Positions 36,077 to 46,210 of a DNA stretch of 64,000 bases are shown here, piece by piece; within the stretch, counting starts at the first letter, position 1; each line of letters begins with the position of its first letter. The notes beneath the pieces were generated by a model that was not told the origin of the DNA, made no database searches, and saw nothing but the letters and a program-made list of their open reading frames with translations. This stretch comes from Colias croceus (lineage: Eukaryota; Arthropoda; Insecta; Lepidoptera; Pieridae): positions 10,106,001 to 10,170,000 of the forward strand of contig NC_059568.1 in NCBI RefSeq assembly GCF_905220415.1. Reading direction: 5' to 3'. Position numbers and translations under genes: made by a program.

Positions 36077-36873
36077 CAGGGTGTCCCAGAAGTCGACGTC
36101 AAGCCGAAATTTTCTGTGTGCCTAGTGCGAGTTTTCATCGAGTACGAAACGTTACTATCGCGTTTGCGTCACAGCCGAATTAGTATGGGAAATCGAACAG
36201 CGCCCCTAGCGGACGTATGGGGAAGCTTTGATTCCCCATACAAATTTCGCTGTGACGCAGACGCGATAGTAACGTTTCGTACTCGATGAAAACTCGCACT
36301 AGGCACACTGAAAGGTAATGCCACACCAGTAATCAGAAAAATTGAAAAAAAAAATTTAAGTCATGTATTTTTGAATTTATGGATTTTTTTATTTAATTCC
36401 AGAAAATGTACACCATGTGACAGTTTTTTCATACCTGTTGTTACAAATATTTACTTTTTTCCAAACTTTTTTTGTAAATGCGCTAACTTTTAAAGCTACT
36501 TGCCAAACTGGAGTAGTACATTCTTTTTTCAGGACGATCAGTTGAAGTAGTGCGAAAAATTAATGTTGAAAACTTTTACGGTATAAAATGACATTTTCCT
36601 ACAAGTTGGAGTGCTCGGCACAGGGTTTAGGATCACAGGTTACATAAAGCACTATTCGGGATGACGTAAGAGAAAAAAAATTGGCAAAAAGTAAATATTT
36701 GTAGTAACAGGAATGAGAAAACTGTCACATGGTGTACATTTTCTGGAATTAAATAAAAAAATCCATAACTTCAAAAATACATGACTTAAATTTTTTTTTC
36801 AATTTTTCTGATAACTTGTGTGGCATTACCTTTCAGAAAATTTCGGCTTGACGTCGACTTCTGGGACACCCTG
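36077..36873. mobile_element. TIR element with ~200-bp arms (ends CAGGGTGTCCCAGAAG)
   Basis: Left arm CAGGGTGTCCCAGAAGTCGA... and right arm ...CGACTTCTGGGACACCCTG, flanked by TATA on both sides (TA or TATA duplication). Arms extend inward through CCGAAATTTTCTG, AATGCCACAC and CATGTGACAG to AAATATTTAC. The centre is not coding. The left arm is interrupted by a 191-bp element; the right arm gives the uninterrupted sequence. Confidence 0.9.
36117..36307. mobile_element. 191-bp palindromic element inserted in the arm of the larger element
   Basis: Ends TGTGCCTAGTGCGAGTTTTC and its inverse, with arms of about 75 bp containing ACGAAACGTTACTATCGCGT. It is flanked by CTG at 36,114-36,116 and 36,308-36,310; in the intact arm of the host element CTG occurs once, so CTG is a 3-bp target duplication. 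Fully non-coding foldback/MITE. Confidence 0.9.
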
Positions 36874-38619
36874 TATATACCTACCTACCTAGTTTCTATC
36901 AAAAACATTTTATGGAGTAATTCAAATAGGTGTGGCTTACAGACACCTGTACAAAACGCCTTAAAATTTAAATTCTTACAGTTTTTTTGTGTCTTAGTTA
37001 GTTATTTCACTACCTAATTATATCAAAAAAATCTTTTAAGTAAGCCTTTTGCAAATTGCCACCGCTGTTTTATACTGAATTAAGAATGTGTTTAGATAAG
37101 ATAGGTAGAACTCAATTGACCTGGATATTTTATTTACATGGAGCAAATGGAAATTTGCTATTTAAAGATACAATGTATTTTTAATTCGGAAATAGGTATG
37201 TACCTATGTACTTGGAAATAGGTATGCAAAAGTTTATATATTTATATGTATGGATACCTGTCACGGAGTCAGTGGCTGGTCGAGTAGAGCATGTGTGACA
37301 TTCTTTTAGTCCACTTTAACCTCTCATCCTGGGAGAAAGTTTGGACTAATTATTTATATTCCTAGCTTTGAATACATATTGTATTTTATTTTAACAATGA
37401 AACTGATATATTTCCTGGATTAAATAAAAAAAAAATCCAGAATTTATTGAGTAATCTGGAACTTGTATTTCTAGATACAATTATATGCAGATGTAGGAAA
37501 TTAGGATGGACAAGATGTCTAGGAAAATAAAACGAACAGTAAGTACCCTTTAAACTGTTTTATTTAATACTGTAACAAAACAACCACTCCCATGATTAAA
37601 TAGGCAAACTGGCACTTTATACCAAACTGTACGCATCTATATCAATAGGAATGATTTTCCTCATACATATTTTAGAAAACTTATGTTTACTTATAGAAAA
37701 TAACTTTTTTAAAACGTTATAGAAAATAGTGCACTCTGATGACTCTGATTGTCAATTGACTTTTCGGATGCAATATGTTACATTTTGGTTACATTCAACG
37801 TTAAATTAGTATATATTCAATTATTTTTTTGTGCCAAAGTCTGTGTATGAAATTCCTAGAACTTTAATTGAATTTCGTCTATTGAAGGAAGCTTTTCGGT
37901 TGTATAATTGCTATCTTAAAAAATATAACCACGATTATCCACTTGATTAAATACTTCTAGGCAAAAGGGCCTAAATAAATTCAGTTCTATTGAACCATCT
38001 GTTACCTATAGTTTAATACTTAAATCATTATCTTATTGAAACAATCAAAATCACAATCTCTCGGAAGTTAACTAAAATAAATATCAATCAATAGACTCGT
38101 TCAAAGGAACATAATTTGATTATCAACTACGTATATAATATTTAAAATCGAAGAGATTTTATTGGATTACTGGAACGGATTAATGCAAGCTTAAACAAAA
38201 AGTATCATTAATAAAATAGGAATTGAAGTCAAATCTATTACTGAACAAAATTAATGCATTCTTAGTATTGAACATACCTACTCCAATACAATATTTTTAT
38301 ATTCTATGCCTCATCATCATTTAATAGCCTGATTTCCTTACATAAATAATTATGAATAAGTATTAATCACAGAGTAAATTTAGACTTTATTTTCAAAAAG
38401 TAGGTAGTTATTCGTACCTATAGTAGCAATTAAGGTAGGTATAACTATTTAGATGTTTTCAATTTTTTAAGGAGCAATTTATATGCCAATTTTTTTACTG
38501 AAATTATTGCATAAATATTCTCGGATTTATAATATCATAAACTTAATAGGTCTCTTGAACGGGCCTTAGATTTTGATTTACTAACTAGCGAATTGTCGTA
38601 CGTGTACATTACTCTTTTA
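36874..38619. other. Intergenic, no features recognised
   Basis: AT-rich non-coding sequence. Confidence 0.5.
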
Positions 38620-39013
38620 GGCGCGCCGCACACCAGCGCCACATGCTACATGCATCGAACATTTTCGTCGCCACAATCAATGCGCTACAATTATTCAGCT
38701 TGCTACAAATGTATTGTATATGCGCACATCGGAAGCACAGTTGTAGCGTGGTTGTAGCGTGGCACCGCTTTGAGAATGTCGACATCATCGTCTGATGACG
38801 ACGATTTCTTGGTGTGGCGCCACAAATAACGAACGTGTTCGATCTTGAATTCGTGTAGCGCGGACAACGTCTCGCCACAAAGTGCGCCCGCTACAAATGT
38901 TTCCTCGGTGTGCGTGCTCGCGTACAAATATATGGGGGCGATAAATGTGTCGCGTTTCAAATGTGGCGCCACAATTATCGAGATACAAATGTATGCCTGG
39001 TGTGCGGCGTGCC
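38620..39013 (+). mobile_element. PIF/Harbinger-like MITE
   Basis: Inverted ends GGCGCGCCGCACACCAG and GGCACGCCGCACACCAG (16 of 17), flanked by TTA at 38,617-38,619 and 39,014-39,016, the 3-bp duplication typical of PIF/Harbinger. It is strongly CpG-rich against an AT-rich background and has repeated GGCGCCACAA and GCTACAAATG motifs. A short MSTSSSDDDDFLVWRHK peptide at 38,776 resembles the Ser/Asp-rich start of Harbinger proteins, then stops. Confidence 0.82.
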
Positions 39014-39544
39014 TTACTCTACGTAAGCGCTTCTGTATTTAATAGATAGGTATGTCAATTACAGGAATGTAGACAGTAGTAGAATAGTGTTATTTTTTTA
39101 TTTTTTCAATAAAGTAATTCGAAAATGAGACAGATAAATATAAAAACACTGTAATTGTACAAGTGATTGTTTAAATGAAGGTAAAAGAATATCTAGTAGA
39201 TATAATATTTATAAGCTAAATTAATATTTAATTTAATTATTTTTAGGCAAAATATAATAAAAAGTCCTGACTACATCAAAACAAAAGTGTATAAGTAATT
39301 AAAATTTAAACTTAACGTCTCAGTTAAACATACCTACCTTCATTATTTGTTGGTAGTTAAATGCCTTAGTATCCAAGTTAGTAGCTATTGCTCAATTTGA
39401 ACAATTTTCTCACTAAGCAAATAGGTATATTATGTTGTTTTTTTGGTTATTGAAATGCCATTACTAAGTAAGCATTAATATCACAAACAATGTTTTGACA
39501 ATATACCCCCAAAAATTGCAACACATTTTTACTTTTGTCGAAAT

Positions 39545-39880
39545 GTGCAGATGAAACACAAGGGGCTTTGGGTAAAGTTGGCGTCGTGATGAACTTTCGC
39601 GGCCAGTGATGAAACTTGGATATTTTATAATCCAAGAATTTATTATCGACACAAATCTCGAAAAGTATTAGGAACAGAGATATTTGGTTTTGTATTATTC
39701 ATTTACTTTAAATTTATTTAATTTTCTTTATTTATTTAAGAATTATAATCAATATTATGTTGTATATGAACGCTTGTATACGCAATATATTGCTCTTTTA
39801 AAATGTCCAAGTTTCATCACTGGCCGCGAAATATCATTACGATGCCACTTGCCCATACAAAAGTACCCAAACCCCTTTTA
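39545..39880. repeat. Inverted-repeat element downstream of the SLC36 gene
   Basis: TTCGCGGCCAGTGATGAAAC on the left (about 39,597) and its inverse on the right (about 39,810), with weaker outer similarity including GGGGCTTTGGGTA. Likely a degraded TIR/foldback element. Confidence 0.7.
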
Positions 39881-40345
39881 CTTAAACTATTGATATTGTC
39901 AACGTTTTCAAAACGAATAACATTCTTTTTAAATCATAAGTTCTATATTATATGCATAGAAATTTACGCTTTTCTAAACCTAATAATTTATCACATTTTA
40001 ATAATGCACTAGAAAAATTCTCACACATTTCATATTTATGTATCTACAGTTTGCTTAATTCTATGTAAATGGCTACAGAGATTCGGGGCTAAACATATTT
40101 CGAATAAAAAACACAACCCGCTTTACGCGATATACTTAAAAGTCATGTACATAATACTAATCTCAAACATTTAAATTTGAGCATTCCAGAAACTCAACAT
40201 CTGTTAGGAATCTCTACTTCTCTACTTAGTAAATAAAGTTGTATAAAAATAATAATGATAAGCAAGAAAAAAAATACGAAAGAACTTAGCCCACATCGAA
40301 CTTTCTTTTGAGCCTTATACTATCTTAGTCTTTCGTGTTGCTGTC

Positions 40346-40760
40346 TTACTCTTCTCCTTTGAGTATATCTAAAATACTAACGTAGGATCCGGTGAGGAAT
40401 CCTAAAATTCCGAAACAAACAAGGAATAGATTTTTCCACAGCACCCAGTTGAATCGGCCTAAGCCGTTGGGTCGGTCCCAATAGGTAACGGTTTCAATTA
40501 CGGCAGGGAAAATAAGACCTAAGAAGGAGAGACAGACAGCACCTACGAGAGAGATGAAAGGACCTAGATTTGGAATAGCTATAGCAATGCACACCGTCAT
40601 TATTACAATAGCAATTCTAATACTGTATTCAGCGAGGCTTTTCTTGGCTCCGAACCAATGGCGGACGTTTTTCCAGATAATTTCCATGGGTACATAGAAT
40701 TGTAGACTGTACGTGAAAAATATAGCTACGGCAATCATAAGCTTTACACATTGACCCAAT
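40346..40760 (-). CDS. SLC36 transporter last exon, membrane segments 8-11
   Basis: Opens after TTTTTTCAG and runs to TAA after DILKGEE. Segments: LMIAVAIFFTYSLQFYVPM, IAIVIMTVCIAIAIPNLGPF, an FLGLIFPAVIETV segment and a terminal LVCFGILGFLTG. The family motif FYVPMEIIW is present. Confidence 0.93.
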
Positions 40761-43557
40761 CTGAAAAAAGAAATGACATTTAATAGCTTATTCCTACACT
40801 AAGTAACTATCATACAAAAAAGTAATTCAGTAAAATCATCATGATACTTACACTTCATACTCTGGCAGGTTCAATGTAATGCTTCCTAAAGTAGTATCTC
40901 CGTATTTCAAATATCCAAAGAAGCCGACCAAAGCATACAATGATACAACAAAGAACATGCCAGTATTGAGAACTCCAGGGCAGCCTATGAAGTGAGTGGG
41001 TGTCTTCATGTTATTTTCGAGAGGCATTACGACGCCGATTCCTTCAAGAGCAAAGATTGCAGTACCGAAAAATGTGGGAAGGCGATTGACACCAGCGAAT
41101 GCCTTCCGAGAACTTAGGCTAGGAATATCTTGGAAAAGGTAATACAATGTTATACCCATTCCAGTGCCCACTAAAAGATTAGCAATCATTGAGAATGGAG
41201 CCAAATACTTGAGATTTCTTAAAAGATTCATTAAAATCAGGAGTGGTAGAAGTGATGCCATGTAAATTCTGATGTCCATATCATGTGGTAGCCAATCACT
41301 TTCTTTTGCATGAAAATCTACTACTTGTTTTACATTTTTTGCAACGAACACTATATACACACAGCAACATCCTAATAAATCGATCACGAGGAACCAGTTT
41401 ATCATAGCCCTGAAAAAATGGAAAGAAGAGTTATTAATAATTATAGTAACGAAATTATATGAATCATTTTGACTCTGTTTCTTTTTTAAATTGCACATAC
41501 TTGGCAAGCCTCGAGAATTTGTGCACAGATGGAGGTCCGGCTAAGAAGGCAGCTTCAGCAGTTTCCGCAAATCCAAGAGATGGTTTCTGCAGTCTTCTAC
41601 ATAGATCGTGTGCAGTTCTTACTAGCACGTGAACGCAGTAAGTGCAAATTCCTCCAATGAGGAATGTAGCAACTAGTCCAAAATATAGACCGGCATTCAT
41701 AAAAGCCATAGGCATAGCTAATATACCGCTACCTAATGAACCTTTAAGGAGATGAATCAGCGTATCCAAATCCCTGAAATAATTTCAATTGATTATTATA
41801 AAGACCTATCTACACTAGATTAGAAAACAAAAATAAAAAACTGTTAACAATTGGGCAATTAAGTGTGTAATATTCTCAATATTTTACAATTAGGTATAAT
41901 AGTTATATGCAAAAGTTTAAACTTACGATGTAGGATGCGCTAATTTTCTGTGTTCAAACGGATTATAGTCCTCATCCTCCTCGATATCCCGACCTGGTAT
42001 CTCCATGAGGGGAAGGGTAGACCCCGCCTGTTGTTCCACCGGGATTTCATTTGGATCAACTTTGTATCTGTAAAATATTTTACAACGACTATTATGTGTT
42101 TGTTCAAAATAACATTTGAAATATAAATACTTAATAATAAATTATTTTTGAAATTATAGGTGAGTGAATTAAAAGTGTAGTTTTTTCTGTTTCTTACTGA
42201 GTTCAAGCACAAACAAATGAAACGATGTGGCGAAACATAAAAAGCGTTGTTCATAAAGCTGTAGGTAGGTATGTGAAACGATGGGTGTGAGCGGTGTAAT
42301 GTGATCACAAATGCATGTAGATACCGAAGTTAACTGACTGTGTTATCACCAAACGGAAAAGAATTGTTGGTCTATGGTAATCTAGTCGTCGCGAAATATT
42401 CAAATTACAATATTTTTGTCTTCTAGGGAATGTGTTTCTTGAGTGACATGTGTTTTTTTTAATTATGGTCTCCAATATGTAAGTGGTAGTTGGTTTAGTG
42501 CGTTTCACTCTGTTAAGCTTCGGCATTTACAAAAGAATGGCCCAATCTCAAAATTCAATACAGCTTTACGTCGATGAAGAATGAAAACAAGTTGGTCATA
42601 ATTTTAACAAATATTGATGTTATTATGAAGATTTGAATTCGCCAATAATGTTTGTAGAACATAAAGCTAAATTAAATTTGTACAGCTAGATGGATAGTGG
42701 GCCAATCCCGAACCTGAACAGAGATGGCGCACGGAGAGCGAAGCCGCCGAGGCACATACACGTAACGCAACGTCTTCGGCTTCGACTTTCCAGACATATA
42801 ATTCATTTTCAATAATTTACCAAAACCAAACAAAAATTAAATAAATTGAAACCATAAAATGGAATGATGTACCGGTGTATGAGTCCATAGCGAGATGGTC
42901 AAGGTCGTCGAACGACTTTAATCTCGTGGAAGCAGCTCACGTCTTCCCGCATCGTCTCCGAACGGCGACGAGCATTTTATTAGCTCGTTTAAGGAGCAAG
43001 TACTTAACAGTCAACATACAATATAAAATACCATTTTAACAACAAAATATCCATTAATACAGTCAACAAAAAAGAGAGTCGAAAGACCCGTGATATTTTA
43101 AAAATACGTCAATTTAAACAAATCAATAAATGTATTTTTTTATGGTATTTACTATTTAAGGTTTTTAAATAATTTTCTTTTGCAATGTCCTGTTGAACAA
43201 AAATATATGAATATCATTATTAAATAATGAGACATATTTCGATTATTATATAGGTACATTTGATAAACGAAACAATTCTGTCCATTAATAATATATGAGG
43301 TTAAGCTGTGATGCATGCTTGTAGGTATTTTGATTTATCACAATATCAAGCAAAAATTGATAGACCGTGATATCAGATTTTTTTCAATCTGTATAAAAAT
43401 GCACACAAAGCTAGTACTTGATAAACGAATCTAATGACAGAAGGAGGAGGAGAAGGAACATGAAAACTTACTTGACCATAACAAGATCTGACAAGTCATT
43501 TTTGACTCCTTTTTTCTTGGGATCATACTCGGCTATCATCGGCCGTAATTGAGGTTT
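40346..43557 (-). CDS. SLC36-type proton-coupled amino-acid transporter (pathetic/CG1139-like), spliced; start exon not found
   Basis: Exons in transcript order: 43557-43472, 42067-41927, 41773-41501, 41409-40852, 40760-40346. All have AG/GT borders and an unbroken frame of 490 codons plus TAA. The N-terminal part is acidic and hydrophilic (IEEDEDYNPFEHRKLAHPTS). The Aa_trans domain begins at DLDTLIHLLKGSLGSGILAM and has about 11 hydrophobic segments, including LLGCCCVYIVFV, FGTAIFALEGIGVVMPLENN (a hallmark of SLC36 transporters), a long TM9-10 hairpin (NLGPFISLVGAVCLSFLGL) and a last segment FGILGFLTGSYVSI. Known role: proton-linked uptake or lysosomal efflux of small amino acids, feeding growth and TOR signalling. 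Length fits the family (450-500 aa). The 43,557 exon opens at a splice site, so the initiator Met is probably further upstream; an in-exon Met (MIAEYDPK) is the fallback. Confidence 0.93.
40852..41409 (-). CDS. SLC36 transporter exon with membrane segments 3-7
   Basis: The longest exon, with five hydrophobic segments. It includes the invariant FALEGIGVVMPLENNM block and the FFGYLKYGD motif that follows segment 7. Donor GT/GTAAGT. Confidence 0.93.
41501..41773 (-). CDS. SLC36 transporter exon with membrane segments 1-2
   Basis: Contains GSLGSGILAMPMAF, the unwound first-helix motif of amino-acid/auxin-permease-like transporters, then a second segment LVATFLIGGICTYCVHVLV. Acceptor TATTTCAG, donor AA/GTATGT; it joins the next exon as AKAMINWFLVIDLL. 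Confidence 0.93.
42068..43471. other. SLC36 first identified intron with GC-rich blocks
   Basis: Mostly AT-rich. Two GC-rich blocks at about 42,716-42,800 and 42,895-42,985 hold CpGs, CACGTC and ACGTG motifs and the candidate alternative first exon. The pattern suggests an internal promoter. Confidence 0.4.
42941..42975 (-). CDS. Possible alternative first coding exon of the SLC36 transporter
   Basis: In a GC-rich block inside the first intron, ATG at 42,975 encodes MLVAVRRRCGK plus two bases before GTGAGC. That is the phase needed to splice to 42,067 (giving ...GKTYKVDPNE). It would replace the KPQLRPMIAEYD N-terminus. A second in-phase possibility in the same block (ATG near 42,761, donor CAG/GTTCGG) is weaker. 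Splice phase alone matches by chance one time in three. Confidence 0.3.
43472..43557 (-). CDS. SLC36 transporter, first identified coding exon
   Basis: Reads KPQLRPMIAEYDPKKKGVKN, then DLSDLVMVK, between TTCTTTTCAG and GTAAGT. It is a cytosolic N-terminal tail with no membrane segment. It joins the next exon in phase to give VKYKVDPNEIPVEQQ. Confidence 0.85.
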
Positions 43558-43670
43558 CTGAAAAGAATAAAATTATAAATTAATTACACACGATATAATC
43601 AAACACATTATATACTAGTTTATAGTGTTTGGTTTTTTGCGAGTATTATACAATACCTAATTGGAAATTA

Positions 43671-43812
43671 AAGATTTTTAACGAATTTTAAACGCGACAG
43701 TCTCCCCGTGAGGCGTGGTGGGCGTGACTACCCTCGCTTCAAAGTGTTCGAAACATCGGTATTATAATAATGGAATGAATAAATCGCGTTTAAAATTCGT
43801 TAAAAATGTTTA
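43671..43812. repeat. Short inverted-repeat element
   Basis: TTTTTAACGAATTTTAAACG on the left and its inverse on the right (about 43,787-43,811). Between the arms are CTCCCCGTGAGG and TTCGAAACATCGGTATTATA. Looks like a MITE just upstream of the first identified SLC36 exon. Confidence 0.65.
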
Positions 43813-44204
43813 ATTTCTACATCACATCATGAATAGGTAAAACAATTGCGATTAAGTGTAGACAATAGACATAATAAAAACAATATAATATGTAGTAGGT
43901 AAGGACTTAATAATTAATTTGTAAAGGAAACATGGGTTGGTTTGATGATTGACTGCTCTTTGTTAAATTTTCTGTAGTATTAAAATCTGAATCGCCTTTT
44001 CATTTCTAATTGTATTTATATATTGTACGTAAATTTAAATTAACAATTAACAGTTACAACGCAAGCGTTTCATATTCTCAACTCTACATCTTTAACTTTT
44101 CAAGGGTATCACAATATTATAATAATTGAGCTTGTTGATGAAAATTTGTTGTGATTGCGTGGCCGGTGGCAATGTTTGTGAAGGCATGTTTTGGAGTGTG
44201 ACGC

Positions 44205-44340
44205 CTTAGTGACGTCGTTATCTGGCACCAACCTAGGGGCTCGGTGTACTCGTGTTTTAGCTACGTGATCACGCCATAGTTATTTTGGTAGGATATAAAT
44301 AGGCATCGCTCCCGTGTGAGGATGAAGCAAGTCACGAGTA
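44205..44340 (+). promoter_or_regulatory. TATA-box core promoter-like block with CRE
   Basis: TGACGTC (CRE) near 44,210, CTACGTGATCACG near 44,262, and GGATATAAATAGGC near 44,290, followed about 30 bp later by a GC-rich possible start region. No coding exon follows on the plus strand; MKVSDLVS at 44,378 stops at once. It may be a non-coding RNA promoter or chance. Confidence 0.25.
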
Positions 44341-46011
44341 GTTAACTGAAACTGCGACTTATTGCTTTTCGTTATGAAAGTTTCAGATTTAGTTTCGTAG
44401 TGATTCAAAATTGTCTGTTTGCTCTGATTTATATTAGATATCTAATAATAAGCGTAGGTTTATTTTTGAAAAAATTAAACCACGTAAAACAGACCATTGT
44501 TTCTTGCGTTGTCTAACATTTAAATAAATAATTTTAATAGGTAATAATCTATAACTTTGCAATTGCAGCAACGACCACATTATATTGTCTATGTAATCAC
44601 TTTGTAAAGTGTAGTTATCTAGAACGCTAAATATCTACATATTTTTTAAAACTGCAGTAATAATTATTAACTTAGTGTACGAACAAACATAGACAGGTAC
44701 GTCTGGGTACCTCAACAACTGGGATATTTGCTACCCCTTCATGTTATCGTGACTCACACAACTGCTTATAGCATTGTATGCATGCAATTCCATTCCCCTA
44801 ATTGTATTCAACTAAGCAGTTGTGTTCTTTAACCTATAAATATTTTAAACAAAAATGAACTTTAAATGGAATAGGTCAAGAGCTTTTATAGATTGTAAGT
44901 GTTCCGCTTCTGTGGTAGTCAACTAAGGCCGTCGTTGGCCATACTGGATTGAACTGGTTCCTTGTAATGAATTGGGAAGGAATCAGTCGTCCCATTACAG
45001 TTATTTAGCCAGGTCTGGTATTTTATGTTGGCTAATTTTATACACTTTACTAAACCCTTCAGTGGTTTCTTACGGGCATATCTTATAATTATGCAACCGC
45101 TGTCCAATTTTTGAAGGTAAAATATTTGGCAACAGGTTTATCCAGTTAGACGGGTTTCGAAGCTTTAATCCCCTATGATTAATTTTAATGCAAATCTCCT
45201 GTTCATTAAAAGGGTGAATATATATTTGGTAAGGAAATTCCTATTATAATAAAAATGTCTCAGCATAGATAAAATTTACACAATATACCTAATAAATAAT
45301 TACCTACTTATATATATTTCTCTAAGTTTGTTTTGATGTGGTTCCACGATTGTATGGTTGCTTATATACCTACTTAAATCGAAACATAATACCTATGTCT
45401 TTAATAATTAGTATAATATATTCTGCGGTTATGCGACGGCTCAAATGAGGAAATAATGCAATCGGCATAAAACATAAATATAGATTCTATAAATTTACGT
45501 GATGATCGTGACAATTGAAATATGTAATAAATAACATTGTCAACAATCGACATACAGCACGATACTTGATGAGGATTGTGTGTCCTGACATAATAGTTTC
45601 TATTGTATTCTTCGTCACGAGGTACTAATGGGTAAAGTACTCTAAATCTGTGACGAAACAAAAGTATATAGTGTTTGCCGACAACAAGTGCGCACTAGCA
45701 CTTGACAAGGTCAAAGAAGATTAGGTCTTAATTTAAGACACACCTCCCAATGCACTCATTAGTTAGTCCATCATATTCTCTTTTACTTCCTATAACACGC
45801 ATTGGTAGGCAGGTTGCTAAATATATGTAATAATATAGTTTGAGCATCGTTTATAAAAATATACTAACTTAGTAGTTCTAACCAGTAAAATCATACTTTT
45901 CCATAGAAAATTAAAAGAAAAAAGGATCCACATTTTGTTAATTTGTGGCAGTAAAGATTCCATATTTTTTATTTATGTATATCTATACTAATATCTATAA
46001 TACACGATCTA

Positions 46012-46210
46012 TACTAATATCTATACTAATATTATAAAGCTGAAGAGTGTTTATTTGAACGCGCTAATCTCAGGAACTACTGGTCCGATTTGAAAAATAC
46101 TTTCGGTGTTAGATAGCCCATTTATCGAAGATGGCTATAGGCTATATATTATCACGCTAAGACCAACAGGAGCGGACTTATGCGGGTAAAACCTCGGGGC
46201 ACAGCACAGC
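46012..46210 (+). repeat. Short interspersed repeat (AAGCTGAAGAGTTTG family)
   Basis: CTAATATTATAAAGCTGAAG, GGTCCGATTTGAAAAATAC and GTTAGATAGCCCATTTATCG blocks, ending CACAGCTAATAAT. It matches 49,945-50,140 closely. Confidence 0.8.

Noticed and set aside
38703..38972. Minus-strand 89-codon ORF
   Set aside because: Falls within the Harbinger-like MITE; CpG-rich DNA lacks stop codons by composition.
45401..45661. Possible SLC36 upstream exon (FRVLYPLVPRDEEYNRNYYV...)
   Set aside because: It looks slightly coding and could end at CAA/GTATCG in a usable phase, but the donor is weak and the peptide is not recognised.
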